Positions 43,773 to 53,455 of a DNA stretch of 64,000 nucleotides are shown piece after piece. Each line of letters starts with the position of its first letter. Within the stretch, counting starts at the first letter, position 1. Both the position numbers and the translations under genes were made by a program. The DNA comes from Sphingobacterium alkalisoli (GTDB lineage Bacteria > Bacteroidota > Bacteroidia > Sphingobacteriales > Sphingobacteriaceae): NCBI RefSeq assembly GCF_005049105.1, contig NZ_SUKA01000005.1:326878-390877 (forward strand), in the 5' to 3' direction. The notes under the pieces are model-generated. The model was not told the DNA's origin. It made no database searches and worked only from the letters and a program-made list of their open reading frames with translations.

Positions 43773-44135
43773 CTAATGCCTTAAAATTTTCTCCATCTTT
43801 TTACCCTTCGCCAATTCATCCACCAACTTGTCTAAATACCTTACTTGCCTTGTGAGTGGATTTTCAATTTCTTCTATCCGATAGCCACAAATTGTTCCTT
43901 TTATAAGCTGCGCGTCAGGGTTTAAAGTTGCTTCCTCAAAAAATGTTTCAAACGTTACGTTTTGTTCAATGAGTTTTTGCAGTTTTTTGATGTCAAATCC
44001 TGTAAGCCATTCGATGACCTGATTTAATTCTTCTATCGTTCTGCCTTTGCGCTCAACCTTAGTGATGTAGTGCGGATACACCGATGCAAAAGTCATTTTT
44101 GCAATTCGTTCATCGTGTTTCGGAGTTGTTTTCAT
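43773..44135 (-). CDS. DUF2200 family protein
   Basis: 120 residues from the ATG at 44135; the in-frame ATG at 44156 is less likely because the family begins near HDERIAKMTFASVYPHYITKVERKGRT, as seen here. The core ELNQVIEWLTGFD and the remaining helical sequence match DUF2200 along its whole length. The function is unknown. These genes appear frequently in variable regions beside resistance-type or stress genes. No operon partner. Confidence 0.88.
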   Translation of the reverse strand: MKTTPKHDERIAKMTFASVYPHYITKVERKGRTIEELNQVIEWLTGFDIKKLQKLIEQNVTFETFFEEATLNPDAQLIKGTICGYRIEEIENPLTRQVRYLDKLVDELAKGKKMEKILRH

Positions 44136-44232
44136 ATCGTATTTTAATTTCTGCAATCCAACTTTTTTACCCCCAATCCTAAATCTATAACCTACATTAT
44201 AAAATTACATATATAACGCGGAAGCTTATTAT

Positions 44233-44742
44233 TTATAATCCTGAATCTTCATACCGAATACTAAAAAGACCTTCATAAGAAGAGAGTTCTTCATTAAATT
44301 CTTCATCTTCATAAATCCGCTCTCTTTTTAAATGAACATTAAACCTTGCGGCAATTAGATTTTGTAAATTGTCAAATCCGATAATTTCGAATTTATTAGT
44401 TTTACTTCTATCGAGCGTATAGCTGGCAGAGAGGCTGGAACAAATAGGGCATGCGGTTACGGAAACCCCCATATTAAATTCTTCTAATTTGCCGGTCGCA
44501 AGTGCTTCCTTTTTAAACATAAATTGCAGGTGTTCACCATTGTCGCCGAAGCCCGTCACATAATAAGAGTTATCAGTCTTATTGTAATAAGCTGTTGCTG
44601 ATTTGGTCTTCCAATCTATACCATTTTTCTTTACGCTAAAGGTAAACTGGGATTCTTGATCTTCATCAACAGGACGTTCCTTTTTACAGCCGGCTGTAAA
44701 AAGGGCCAATAAGCAAATATAAAATACAATTATAGCTCTCAT
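44233..44742 (-). CDS. Hypothetical lipoprotein
   Basis: 169 residues with a lipoprotein signal ending LALFTAGC (Cys19). The mature part begins with acidic linker residues, then a beta-rich domain (FTFSVKKNGIDWKTKSATAYY, YYVTGFGDNGEHLQFMFK) and two CxxC-like cysteines (TACPICSS). The WKTKSATAYY start is reminiscent of small beta-sandwich lipoproteins of Bacteroidota, but I cannot name the family. Monocistronic. The 246 bp upstream hold nothing identifiable. Confidence 0.68.
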   Translation of the reverse strand: MRAIIVFYICLLALFTAGCKKERPVDEDQESQFTFSVKKNGIDWKTKSATAYYNKTDNSYYVTGFGDNGEHLQFMFKKEALATGKLEEFNMGVSVTACPICSSLSASYTLDRSKTNKFEIIGFDNLQNLIAARFNVHLKRERIYEDEEFNEELSSYEGLFSIRYEDSGL

Positions 44743-44988
44743 GTTTATAACAAATAATTAGGCAACACTGCAATATACAAAAAGTACTTTTCACTTATAA
44801 GTGAAATTACATTTCGAGATGAATAAATTATGAGTGCATTTGTTATATAAGAATGGCATCGTGGTAACTTATGTACGATTTATTCAATCAGAAAGGACGT
44901 GGATAGGTGGCTTGATCTATTATACATGTTATTAAAATTTTCATGCTTTCTTTTTCCTCTTTAAAAACTGCACCGTAAAAAGGTTGTT

Positions 44989-45396
44989 TTACTTTTTTAC
45001 ATGCCTAAAAATCCTGCATTCCTGACGAGCAGTATCAGCCCTTATAAGCTTTCCGTTCGAATCCCATTGCGCCGGAATGGTACATAAATATAACTTTCCG
45101 TCCACTATTTCCATTTCTAAATAATCGTTTTGATTCCTAATTGCCGGTAGGACTAATAGATTATCTTTTAATTGCACCTTAAATGTTTTAGAAGGGGCGA
45201 CCCCAGTGCCAATATCAGTAAACAGCGCATAGTCTTTTTCCGTCTCGAATTGTATTTTTACCGTATTGATCTGAAATTTGTCCTTATACTGCCAAACACC
45301 TTCAAAGGCTGATTTGATATTTGTTGGAATTTGGCCAGGCTGTGCAACAGCTACCTTGGCTGCCAGCACCATCAAAACTAAAACTAATTGTTTCAT
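44989..45396 (-). CDS. Small secreted hypothetical protein
   Basis: 135 residues with a cleavable signal (MKQLVLVLMVLAAKVAVAQ). The mature domain (FEGVWQYKDKFQINTVKIQFETEKDYALFTD) resembles short lipocalin-like barrels with a G-x-W start. The function is unknown. It is preceded by a run of similarly oriented lipoprotein genes and looks like part of an accessory cluster of envelope proteins. Confidence 0.65.
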   Translation of the reverse strand: MKQLVLVLMVLAAKVAVAQPGQIPTNIKSAFEGVWQYKDKFQINTVKIQFETEKDYALFTDIGTGVAPSKTFKVQLKDNLLVLPAIRNQNDYLEMEIVDGKLYLCTIPAQWDSNGKLIRADTARQECRIFRHVKK

Positions 45397-45446
45397 TCCA
45401 CTTTTTAAAACTTATGCATTTGGTGTTATTTCGTTAAAACCGGCGA

Positions 45447-45893
45447 TCATTCTATATCCAATTTTGCAATTGATATGACTTTTCTACGCTCTAACGTAAA
45501 TTCAAAAAAATGCTTTTCGCCTCCTTTCAGTACCCTAAAAAAATCTGTCTGAGATTGCATACGATCTGTAAAATATTTGAAGTCATCGGACAACTCAATA
45601 GTTTGTGCTGTTGATGAAACGCAGCGAATGTCATAAATTGCCTTTTCATGTTCATTCTCTCCATTTTCATCGCTAACTGAAGCGGTACCGACGTCTATAT
45701 CTGCACAGTGAAATGACAATATATTAGGCTGGGATTTATCTTTTATAGTAACATTTGTAGCAAATACATCATTGTCATTTTCTATCGTTTCACATCTACA
45801 AGATTCTTGCTTATTGTTTTTACCAGTTTGCGTATTAGTGCCAGTACACGCAGAGAGCGTTATGGCCAGGCTGAACGGAATTATTTTTTTCAT
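45447..45893 (-). CDS. Hypothetical lipoprotein
   Basis: 148 residues from the ATG at 45893 (an in-frame ATG at 45911 would add six residues before the signal). The signal ends ITLSAC, followed by a polar linker with TGTNTQTGKNNKQES and a CRCE motif, then a beta-rich C-terminal domain (FFRVLKGGEKHFFEFTLERRKVISIAKLDIE). I recognise no family. Its start lies 23 bp downstream of the stop of the small helical protein at 45917, so co-transcription is likely. Confidence 0.65.
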   Translation of the reverse strand: MKKIIPFSLAITLSACTGTNTQTGKNNKQESCRCETIENDNDVFATNVTIKDKSQPNILSFHCADIDVGTASVSDENGENEHEKAIYDIRCVSSTAQTIELSDDFKYFTDRMQSQTDFFRVLKGGEKHFFEFTLERRKVISIAKLDIE

Positions 45894-45916
45894 GTAATTT
45901 GTGTTAAACAATGCAA

Positions 45917-46210
45917 TTAAATATCCATTCTGGAAAGCCCTTCTTTTAATCTTTTAATAAGCTCAGGTGTTTCCAGACACTCCAAGGGACTTAGGCCATC
46001 TAGAGCGGGAACTTTTCGATATATCCAATTTATACTTTCCTCACCTAAACGTGCATATAACACTTTTGCTATATCAGTATGGTTATTCAATATTTGTTCC
46101 AAAATTTTTTGACTCTCGGAATTCGTCCAAGAGCTCTCCGTTGCCAATTTCACAAGCGTATCCCAAGCTTTGCTTCCATTACTATCAAAATATTGTTCAA
46201 GTCTGTTCAT
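45917..46210 (-). CDS. Small helical protein, DUF2384-like C-terminus
   Basis: 97 residues, all helical and cytosolic. The C-terminal stretch WIYRKVPALDGLSPLECLETPELIKRLKEGLSRM has the L-x-G-x-x-P-x-x-x-L pattern seen in the toxin-binding domain of Xre/MbcA/ParS antitoxins, but no Xre helix-turn-helix is present and no RES-type toxin is adjacent. It could equally be an immunity protein. Low certainty about function; the gene itself looks real. Confidence 0.6.
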   Translation of the reverse strand: MNRLEQYFDSNGSKAWDTLVKLATESSWTNSESQKILEQILNNHTDIAKVLYARLGEESINWIYRKVPALDGLSPLECLETPELIKRLKEGLSRMDI

Positions 46211-46271
46211 AGTAGGATAGGTTACGGTCTATACTTCAAATAATAATATATTTTTTATGCCATTAATGACT

Positions 46272-47057
46272 TTAGTTTTTACCTTCACTTATTTTTACGC
46301 CATAGAACTCATATTCGTGGCCCCCTTCCTTGTACTGGGTCACCAGTCCAAAGTAAAGCGTTTGATCGTCCGCCCAGAATTCCTTTTCTATTACGCAGAG
46401 CCATTTGCCGGTTTTCATTTCAAAAACCTCATTGAGCTCGGCTATCTTTTTAAATTTACCGTTTTTCTTTTCCTGAATGAAATGATAAAAACACTCCTGT
46501 CCTTCATATACTTTGTTCAATCTATATTTTCCCGATGGTGATGTGGTTACCAGGTTTGGATTACCTGTTTCATAGGTTGTCTGTCCTGTTGTCAGATCAA
46601 AGCTCACGTCCATTGTGTGACCGCATTCCAACAACAGGATATCCTCCGAAGGAAAGTATGACACAAAAGAACATTCGCTTAGGTCAACCTCATTTTTAAC
46701 CGAAGGGGTATTTCTAAAATTTATTTTTTTTATACCCAGATAGTGATCCTGCTCTTCAAACTCTACGATTTCGGCCAATTTTTGCTGAACGATCTTAAAA
46801 TCTGTAATCTTCTCCATTGGCTTATTCATTTTCGCATGTTGTTCAGCCGAAAAGAAATCCTCGCTACTTATTTTTTCAATTGTTACTTCAATAGGCCCAG
46901 GCCTGGATGTAAGAGGCGCCGAACTTTCAAGGTTAGCAGGCATTTCTCTTACCTTGGATGGGACACCACCGTTTGATTTTACATTCCGGTCACAGGATAT
47001 CACAATCATTAACGGGAAAACAAATGTTGAAACTATTTTTAAAACTCTTATCCTCAT
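46272..47057 (-). CDS. Hypothetical lipoprotein
   Basis: 261 residues with a lipoprotein signal ending LMIVISC (Cys22). A flexible linker (about 25-60) is followed by a beta-rich domain carrying FPSEDILLLECGHTMDVSFDL, PSGKYRLNKVYEGQECFYHFIQ and WADDQTLYFGLV, which suggests beta-propeller- or DUF-like repeats. I do not recognise a family. It is one of several orphan lipoproteins in tandem on the minus strand here. Confidence 0.65.
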   Translation of the reverse strand: MRIRVLKIVSTFVFPLMIVISCDRNVKSNGGVPSKVREMPANLESSAPLTSRPGPIEVTIEKISSEDFFSAEQHAKMNKPMEKITDFKIVQQKLAEIVEFEEQDHYLGIKKINFRNTPSVKNEVDLSECSFVSYFPSEDILLLECGHTMDVSFDLTTGQTTYETGNPNLVTTSPSGKYRLNKVYEGQECFYHFIQEKKNGKFKKIAELNEVFEMKTGKWLCVIEKEFWADDQTLYFGLVTQYKEGGHEYEFYGVKISEGKN

Positions 47058-47125
47058 TTGATTTGAAATTTTAGGCGACTGTTTATTTTAAATATGCAAT
47101 GCTTATAAATACACCCCCATACGTT

Positions 47126-48073
47126 CTAGCAGGGAAACCACCAATGCATAAAGGAAACTTTTCCATTCCTAAAAAACATTTTTATATGTCCGTCAGAAAT
47201 ACCTTTTTCATCTTCTCTTAACTGGATCACCCATAGTTTTCCTTCCTTATCCATGCCCAGCCTGCCTTTCACAGCAGTCGGAAATAGCTGTTGTATATCC
47301 TGCATCGTGGTATTTGCATCTATCCGGATTCCTTTGTAGGTAATAAAATTCCCATGCAAAAACCAAAACTCATCCACAGCTACACTGTCACCGCTCGTTT
47401 CAAAACGCGAACCACTTTTATATAAATATTTATCATCCGGCGCTTCCGTACCAAATATGGTATTACAGGGCGCTTCTTCTGCCAGTAGTTTTATACTGTC
47501 GGGCTTGCCAAAGACTTTCTCAAACTCGCCCATTGTAAAAAAACGTTTCAGCTTATCATTGAACCTGATGTCGTCTGCCAGCATAACATCTCGCGTTTCA
47601 TAACCTGTGCCGGGCTTAGCAACAGCAACCTCCGGGCTGCATAATTTGAATAGGTCATGTTCTGCGAGAATAGCTTTATCATACTTTAAAATTACGGGCT
47701 TATCCGGGTCATTGGTTATATCCAGAAGCTTTCCTGTTTGCCTGTAAAACTCTAGCCAGCCTACTGCATTTTCTACCAGCCGTTCTTCAGAAGGTGTTTC
47801 AGAGATATCATTGATAACATAAAGTTTAATTGTTGCTTTATCGGGCGTCATATAAGCAATTCGGGATTTTAGGAGTTCTTTCCCAAAATGCCCAATTGCA
47901 AAAGCATTGCTTGACTGTACAAGATCAGATACCAATTGCCCACATGATAAATCCTTGTCTTCCGCTACAACAGTTTTAGCTGAATCCGCCAGAACTGTTG
48001 ACTGTGTTTCTTTAACAGAAGACCCCCGGCAGGAAAAAAATAAAATGACAATTAAAGCAACTATTCTTGACAT
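47126..48073 (-). CDS. Hypothetical lipoprotein
   Basis: 315 residues with a lipoprotein-type signal ending in FFSC (Cys14). The mature part contains SFMHWWFPC at its end and an internal repeated motif (VFGKPDSIKLLAEEAPCNTIF), with Cys residues that could form disulfides. I do not recognise the family. It lies 68 bp from the next lipoprotein gene downstream. A perfect 16-bp palindrome, AGATTAATATTAATCT (48130-48145), sits about 57 bp before its start and may be an operator. Confidence 0.65.
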   Translation of the reverse strand: MSRIVALIVILFFSCRGSSVKETQSTVLADSAKTVVAEDKDLSCGQLVSDLVQSSNAFAIGHFGKELLKSRIAYMTPDKATIKLYVINDISETPSEERLVENAVGWLEFYRQTGKLLDITNDPDKPVILKYDKAILAEHDLFKLCSPEVAVAKPGTGYETRDVMLADDIRFNDKLKRFFTMGEFEKVFGKPDSIKLLAEEAPCNTIFGTEAPDDKYLYKSGSRFETSGDSVAVDEFWFLHGNFITYKGIRIDANTTMQDIQQLFPTAVKGRLGMDKEGKLWVIQLREDEKGISDGHIKMFFRNGKVSFMHWWFPC

Positions 48074-48467
48074 ATAATTGTATTCAAGTTAACAGAAGGA
48101 TCGGCGAATAAATAATAGTGCATGATCCAAGATTAATATTAATCTAATATAAGAATTTACCAGATAAAGACCAATTTTCCCTTTCAAATGCTGAATGCCG
48201 ACCAGACAATTCCGGATGAAATCGACCAACCAATATTACAGTTCGCCTAAACGACCCGCACTTATCGGTGATGATACGTGGATACTACGTTCTATTTGTG
48301 CCCATGGTTAAAGTCGAATTAATAATTGAATAGACCGGGCCGTAAGGAAGGTATTTGGAAGTTTGTTTCGCCTTTTGTAGTTTTATTCCTGATTTCCTAT
48401 AGCTCGATTTTTCTTTTTCCAAGAGTTGTGATATTTAGAAAAGGAAGTTGAATTAAAAGTAATATTT
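48074..48467. other. Divergent intergenic region of 394 bp
   Basis: Separates the minus-strand lipoprotein at 48073 from the plus-strand gene at 48468. The only structured element I see is the perfect palindrome AGATTAATATTAATCT at 48130-48145. A 31-codon open frame (48217-48312) with no recognisable protein character is not called. Presumably it holds the promoters of both flanking genes, but no full TTG/TAnnTTTG pair stands out. Confidence 0.5.
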
Positions 48468-49382
48468 ATGAGTCAACAAATTAAGTACTTTTCAATTTAT
48501 TTATTGGTATTTCTGTCACTTTCATGCCAACAAACTACCAGACCATCCCACGGAAAGAAACCCGAGCATACTAAAACAATCGAAAACCGGCGCAACAGCT
48601 TTGGATTTTATAAAAGTTTTGGATTTTGTAATAGTGAAATAGGCTATTTTTCACAGCAGGAGGCAGATGATTTATATGCTGATAAAATTATAAAAATTGA
48701 TAAAAGGAATGAAATAAAGTCTGACTCATTTTCAGCTTTTGATCAGGAGAAATGGAATTGTATAAAAGAAAATTTAAATCTGAAAAATGATAATAACATT
48801 AAAATAATTACAACCAACGCCAATTTTCCATTTGAAAAACTGACGTTGATAGACGACAAATATGTGGTCGTTTCTCGCGATGGATATTTTTTTACTTTTA
48901 TTTTAAAAGATACAATCGAATCAGCAGAGAAAATCCATACACTTGGACAAAATTTTACGCCCTTGTTTAATATGCAGCTTACGGGACTATCAGTTGTAAA
49001 TTCAAAAGAACCTGATGTTTACAAAAAATATGGATTGGATTTTTCAACTATCTGTAACTGTAATTCCCCGTCAATATATTTAAATAAAGATGCTAAAGAA
49101 TTGATAATTTTTAATTACTGTGATAAAGAGATACCTTTTAAAGATATAAAAAATAAATACCATTTTGAGGTTGATAAATTAGAAGTTGATGGCGATAAAA
49201 TGGTTGTTTCAAGCCGGGATTTAGAACTTAGTTTTCAAAAAGTAGAAAATGGAAAAATCTATCACCTGAAAGTATTGAAAGGTAAGTTTCCTAATAATTA
49301 TGTAGGTAATGATCTGAAGAGCTTTTACACTTTCCAGCCTGACAAATTTCAGAAAGCCAGTTGCGAAGATTACGATGGTTAA
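48468..49382 (+). CDS. AT-rich hypothetical lipoprotein
   Basis: 304 residues with a lipoprotein signal ending LSLSC (Cys20). Most of the mature protein is polar and Asn/Lys-rich (EKWNCIKENLNLKNDNNIKI), and the codon use is markedly more AT-rich than in the left half of the window, which suggests acquisition by transfer. The C-terminal half has beta character (FEVDKLEVDGDKMVVSSRDLEL). I do not recognise a family. It is the only plus-strand gene in the lipoprotein cluster. Confidence 0.65.
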   Translation: MSQQIKYFSIYLLVFLSLSCQQTTRPSHGKKPEHTKTIENRRNSFGFYKSFGFCNSEIGYFSQQEADDLYADKIIKIDKRNEIKSDSFSAFDQEKWNCIKENLNLKNDNNIKIITTNANFPFEKLTLIDDKYVVVSRDGYFFTFILKDTIESAEKIHTLGQNFTPLFNMQLTGLSVVNSKEPDVYKKYGLDFSTICNCNSPSIYLNKDAKELIIFNYCDKEIPFKDIKNKYHFEVDKLEVDGDKMVVSSRDLELSFQKVENGKIYHLKVLKGKFPNNYVGNDLKSFYTFQPDKFQKASCEDYDG

Positions 49383-49503
49383 AATTCCATAGCATAAAAA
49401 AAATAAGCGTGAAATCAATGCAAATTAAATCGAACAGCATAAATTTATCAATATGAGTAAATTTTTTTTATTCACATTTAAAGGATATGATCATCAAACA
49501 ATC

Positions 49504-49638
49504 ATGAAAGCTGCATATAGGTGGCTTCCTATTTTTGCAGTGGTGATTTTCATATGTTCTTGTTCTGACAGGTTGTTAACTAAATGCAGCAGCATATTTT
49601 TCGATCATTTCATGGAAATCATCACCCAAGATACCTAG
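49504..49638 (+). pseudogene. Truncated lipoprotein, signal peptide only
   Basis: The ATG at 49504 opens a typical lipoprotein signal ending IFICSC, but from about 49575 onward the frame simply reads the antisense strand of a DUF1493 fragment. Only the N-terminal signal of the original gene survives. This and the facing fragment meet at one breakpoint. Confidence 0.55.
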
Positions 49639-49728
49639 ACTCCCAAAGATGTCTTCGTCTGCCTGCACATCATCCAGTCCGGATAAGTCTGCAATAAACT
49701 GCGTTAAGTTGTCAATAGAGTAGGTCAT
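49576..49728 (-). pseudogene. N-terminal fragment of a DUF1493-like (acyl-carrier-fold) protein
   Basis: 50 codons: LTQFIADLSGLDDVQ, then DIFGSLGILGDDFHEMIEKYA and a stop just after AAAFS. DUF1493 proteins are about 110 residues and carry the same DLGIxGDDxxEFLEKF-type core near their start, so roughly half is missing. The break is at about 49576, exactly where the plus-strand lipoprotein signal also ends. It begins 6 bp before the stop of the 1182-residue protein's gene, in the same direction. Confidence 0.6.
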
Positions 49729-49734
49729 TGTCGA

Positions 49735-52700
49735 TCAATTCCGTGTCTTTGAATATAAATTTACTAAAGGAATATCAATTTTAAGGCCCGCTTTGAATAC
49801 CCATGCATCGAATAATTTACCATTCATTTCGGTATTGGTAGTACGATCTGTGTGCGTTCTGAGCGGTATACCATTTACTCCGGCGAATACTACCAAAGGG
49901 GTATTCCTAATTCCAAATAATAAATTCACTCCAGGACTAAAAACCTCCGTAAAATGCACATCCTTGTTATAGGCCGAGTCAGGCGTGACCAAGTAATGGT
50001 TTACGATATTTCCTAGATCGACGAGCTGCAGATGAATACTTGGCTCGGTAAAAAGGCCCTTAAATGCTGAAGGAAATAAGGCACTAGTAAAGGTAAAGCC
50101 AATGGGCGCGGTTACACCTCCAGTCCATTGACAGTTCAATGTTGAATTGCCACATACGCCCATATATCCGCCAAATGCACCCACATAGGCATTCAGATCT
50201 ATAGATGTTTTTAACTTACGCTTCATTTTATACGATGTAGGGGGGAGAGCATGCGATTCGATCACATTTGCGAGCTGATTTGCGTCATTGGTTGATACCA
50301 CATCGCTAAAGAAGCTTACCAGCTTGATGAGCCGTGCACTGTATCTTTCCTTATCCTTATCGGCTATAGTTAGGTTATTTAGTGAGGTTTGTACAGTCAA
50401 GGCGAGCACGTTATTGTCGTTCGACCTGATGATGTTCGTAATGTCATTCAGTACGGTATTGATTTTTAGTTTGTTATAGACGGAAAGGATGTGTAAGATT
50501 GTTACAATTTGCTTGCCATGTTTATCCTCCAAAGAATCTAGAAATATGGAATCTGCCTGCGACGCCATATTTCTGATCTCTTTCCATTGCAGATTGGTCT
50601 TCAAGCCTTTAGTATCTTGCCATAGCTTGGTTAACATATCCAATTTCTCTTTGGATAAGTCGAGCTGATGCGCGTCCACCTCAGCCGGGTCTTTTGTCAG
50701 TTTATAGCTCAAGGAAAGGTTATCGTTGTCGTCTTTATTTAAAGTAATATTGGAGATGCCCTTTGGATTAATTCTAAGCGATACCAGTGATTTTCCATTC
50801 GATCTTAGCGACAATACGCTGTTTTTTAGCGATAAGGTAGGTGTCAGTGTGGCTGTATCCGTATCTACTTTTCTTATTTGCGGTTGTGTAGAAACAGAAA
50901 AATTGGAGTTCTTCATAAGGAAAGTGACCCGATCCAAAGTCTTGTTCATATTTGTATCCTTTAGATTCAGATACAGTCCTATGGCTTTCACGAGCTCCAG
51001 CTCTACATGCGACTTCTTATTTAGACCCTCTAGGTATTCCCGAAACCTCAATTCCGTGATGTACTCTGATGAAGTGTTTTCGAGAAATTTTTCAGCGTCT
51101 TCATTATTCATTTTGCTTAGTATAGGGCTTACCTTCTTCAAGTATGCGGCGCTAACAGTATCGATTGCAGGAAATTTAATTGATTTGGATTTATCCTTTT
51201 GTGTGGACTCCACTTGTATTAATTGTTGAGAGTCGATACTTACCGAGAGTTTCTCGATATACTGAGGATCAACCTTCACTTCTACGACTTCGTTGCCTCT
51301 TCTAACAAGCATTCTACCCTTTTCGATTTTAAAATCCGATCCGCCCATCTCCACTAAGATATTAGTGTTATCCGGCCCGCTCGTATAATAGTAATCCATC
51401 AAAGCCAGAGATTTTTGTATGGCAGCTACAAAACTTTTTTGCTGTATATCTGCTATGATGTCTAGTGTAGCGCTAACAGATGCCACATGACGGGAAATCG
51501 TACTCGACGTTTTCATGAGCGGATTTTGCCTCTCATCAAAGCTACTGATCACCTGCTGTAACACTGTCCATACACTTTCAAAGGATTGGTCTGTTTTATC
51601 CAGATTATTCGTTGCACGTAATTGTTGCTGTTCGTTGTTGATCCGGTCAAATTGACTTAAGGTTATAAGAAGAGTACCCAACCATTTTTTAGTCGGAGCA
51701 TCTAACACGATTTGTAAATGCTCTTTAACATCATTTCCGTACTTAAGATTTAGCAGTTCTACCAATACTTTCCATTGGCTGGGAGAGATTGTATTTATCT
51801 CTTCGTAAGATAGGAGTCTAAAATTATTTTGATCCCCGATTTGCTGAAGGGTAAACAGTTCGTTGGTGACAACATACAGTAAAGAAAAAGATTGGCTTAA
51901 CGTTTTGGTTAGTTCGTTGTCAGCATTCTTATAATAAGGATCAAGGTATAGGTTCCGGATGATATCGCGATAACTATATCGCTCCAGTATAAGCCGCTGT
52001 ATGTCATATCCAAAATGCACTGCTGTACGCAGTCGATTCACTTCATCTGGTTGCAGTAATTGCTCAGTCCACGTGCTATTAACTAAATTCTTTGGCATCT
52101 CTACGAAATCGCTCGCAATTGCATAACGCCACGATTTTCCAAAGTTTGGACTGTGGTAGTCCTCCAGCGATTCTAGCAGTTTTATTGTCTCCGGAAAGCT
52201 GTCGTACACGAGAGGGTTCTTTATACGCTCACGCAATTGATCCATAAACCATATGGCAGCTTCCTGTTTAGCTCGCTTCGCCAAAAAGATAGCCATAGCC
52301 TCGATCATCTGTGACTGGCTGGGTATATTTAGCCCAGAATAAGAAAGACTTTGTTGCGCATCTTGAGCCATCGTCGTCACCGAGATATGAGGAACAGGAG
52401 TAGAAACCTTCTGTAAGAGTGTTTCGGAGATGAGATTAAATTTCGCTTTGTGTTGGGAAGCAATATGTTTCGCGATTTCTGTAGCAAACTCATTTAGTTT
52501 TATCTTTGAATTACTTAAATAATTCGTCAACGTATCTTGTATTGTAGTTCGCTGATTCTGCTTTTTCGATATTTTGCATGCATAGATGGATTTGACTGTG
52601 TCTATCTGATATATGGTGTCCTTAACAAATAGACCGCTATTAGCCAAAATTGCCTCGCGGACAATCACAGTATCGGTGTTAGATAATTTTAACTTTACCT

Positions 52701-53283
52701 TTATGTCGGAGATCGTAAGTTCATTTTTAAATTGGTCGATACCTTTTATAATACTATCCAACGCAAATACATCATCTGCGAGACTTTTTATTTCGGTTTG
52801 TATATGCTCCAATTTCTTTATCTCTTTTTCTGCATCTTCTTGAGACGTTTTATAGGATTCGAATAATTTTTTTGCTGGGGCATTATCAGTTATATGAATT
52901 TGAAACTTTTCTTTAATGGCCTTTGCGACTTCTTGAAATGTCTTTAAATTTCCTATTCCTAGTTCTTCAAGAATACGGTTCTTAATACTTTTTTCCTTTT
53001 CGGTAGTATGATTGGATACAAATCTAAAGACCTCTACGGTGGTTTTTATGGAATCTATCTTTTCCTTTCCAATCAGATCCAATAGGGCATAATATACTTG
53101 CTCTTTCTGTTCGAATGAAAGGTTTTGATTCGCCATGAACTTACTCAAATAAAAAAGGTTATAGAGCGGGAGTTTTTCCTCTGTAATGGCGGTTTTGATT
53201 TCGCCACTTTTGGTGTCCTGGCTTAAGGTTTTTGTTACGATGCAGCAAAGCAGCAAACACATGGTAATAATGGTTGTCTTCAT
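49735..53283 (-). CDS. Large exported protein of unknown family, 1182 residues
   Basis: A signal peptide (MKTTIITMCLLLCCIVTKTLS) is followed by about 1000 mostly helical residues with heptad-like, charged segments (EKEIKKLEHIQTEIKSLADDV, KDSLALMDYY-like). The C-terminal 150 residues turn beta-rich and membrane-barrel-like (LNAYVGAFGGYMGVCG, WTGGVTAPIGFTFTSALFP, FSPGVNLLFGIRNTPLVVFAGV). I see no known domain. The layout suggests a long periplasmic helical body attached to an outer-membrane element. Its neighbour upstream (53456-54664) is an outer-membrane barrel-type protein on the same strand with a 172-bp gap, so the two may work together (inference). No disruption is seen in the frame. Confidence 0.75.
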   Translation of the reverse strand: MKTTIITMCLLLCCIVTKTLSQDTKSGEIKTAITEEKLPLYNLFYLSKFMANQNLSFEQKEQVYYALLDLIGKEKIDSIKTTVEVFRFVSNHTTEKEKSIKNRILEELGIGNLKTFQEVAKAIKEKFQIHITDNAPAKKLFESYKTSQEDAEKEIKKLEHIQTEIKSLADDVFALDSIIKGIDQFKNELTISDIKVKLKLSNTDTVIVREAILANSGLFVKDTIYQIDTVKSIYACKISKKQNQRTTIQDTLTNYLSNSKIKLNEFATEIAKHIASQHKAKFNLISETLLQKVSTPVPHISVTTMAQDAQQSLSYSGLNIPSQSQMIEAMAIFLAKRAKQEAAIWFMDQLRERIKNPLVYDSFPETIKLLESLEDYHSPNFGKSWRYAIASDFVEMPKNLVNSTWTEQLLQPDEVNRLRTAVHFGYDIQRLILERYSYRDIIRNLYLDPYYKNADNELTKTLSQSFSLLYVVTNELFTLQQIGDQNNFRLLSYEEINTISPSQWKVLVELLNLKYGNDVKEHLQIVLDAPTKKWLGTLLITLSQFDRINNEQQQLRATNNLDKTDQSFESVWTVLQQVISSFDERQNPLMKTSSTISRHVASVSATLDIIADIQQKSFVAAIQKSLALMDYYYTSGPDNTNILVEMGGSDFKIEKGRMLVRRGNEVVEVKVDPQYIEKLSVSIDSQQLIQVESTQKDKSKSIKFPAIDTVSAAYLKKVSPILSKMNNEDAEKFLENTSSEYITELRFREYLEGLNKKSHVELELVKAIGLYLNLKDTNMNKTLDRVTFLMKNSNFSVSTQPQIRKVDTDTATLTPTLSLKNSVLSLRSNGKSLVSLRINPKGISNITLNKDDNDNLSLSYKLTKDPAEVDAHQLDLSKEKLDMLTKLWQDTKGLKTNLQWKEIRNMASQADSIFLDSLEDKHGKQIVTILHILSVYNKLKINTVLNDITNIIRSNDNNVLALTVQTSLNNLTIADKDKERYSARLIKLVSFFSDVVSTNDANQLANVIESHALPPTSYKMKRKLKTSIDLNAYVGAFGGYMGVCGNSTLNCQWTGGVTAPIGFTFTSALFPSAFKGLFTEPSIHLQLVDLGNIVNHYLVTPDSAYNKDVHFTEVFSPGVNLLFGIRNTPLVVFAGVNGIPLRTHTDRTTNTEMNGKLFDAWVFKAGLKIDIPLVNLYSKTRN

Positions 53284-53455
53284 ATATCGGTAGTTAATTC
53301 CAAGAGTGAAGCTCGGTATAGCCTAATTCACTCTGACACTGGTATTTTAAGTCATAAAAATAGTAAAATAATGGATAGTTTCATATACCCTCAAATGGGT
53401 ATTTTTATATTTATAGGACGGATGGCTTTCGCCAATGTAACTTTGATCCCTTCTA

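Noticed and set aside
48217..48312. 31-codon frame in the gap before 48468
   Set aside because: Short, no recognisable motif, no promoter or start context that stands out; not enough to call a gene.
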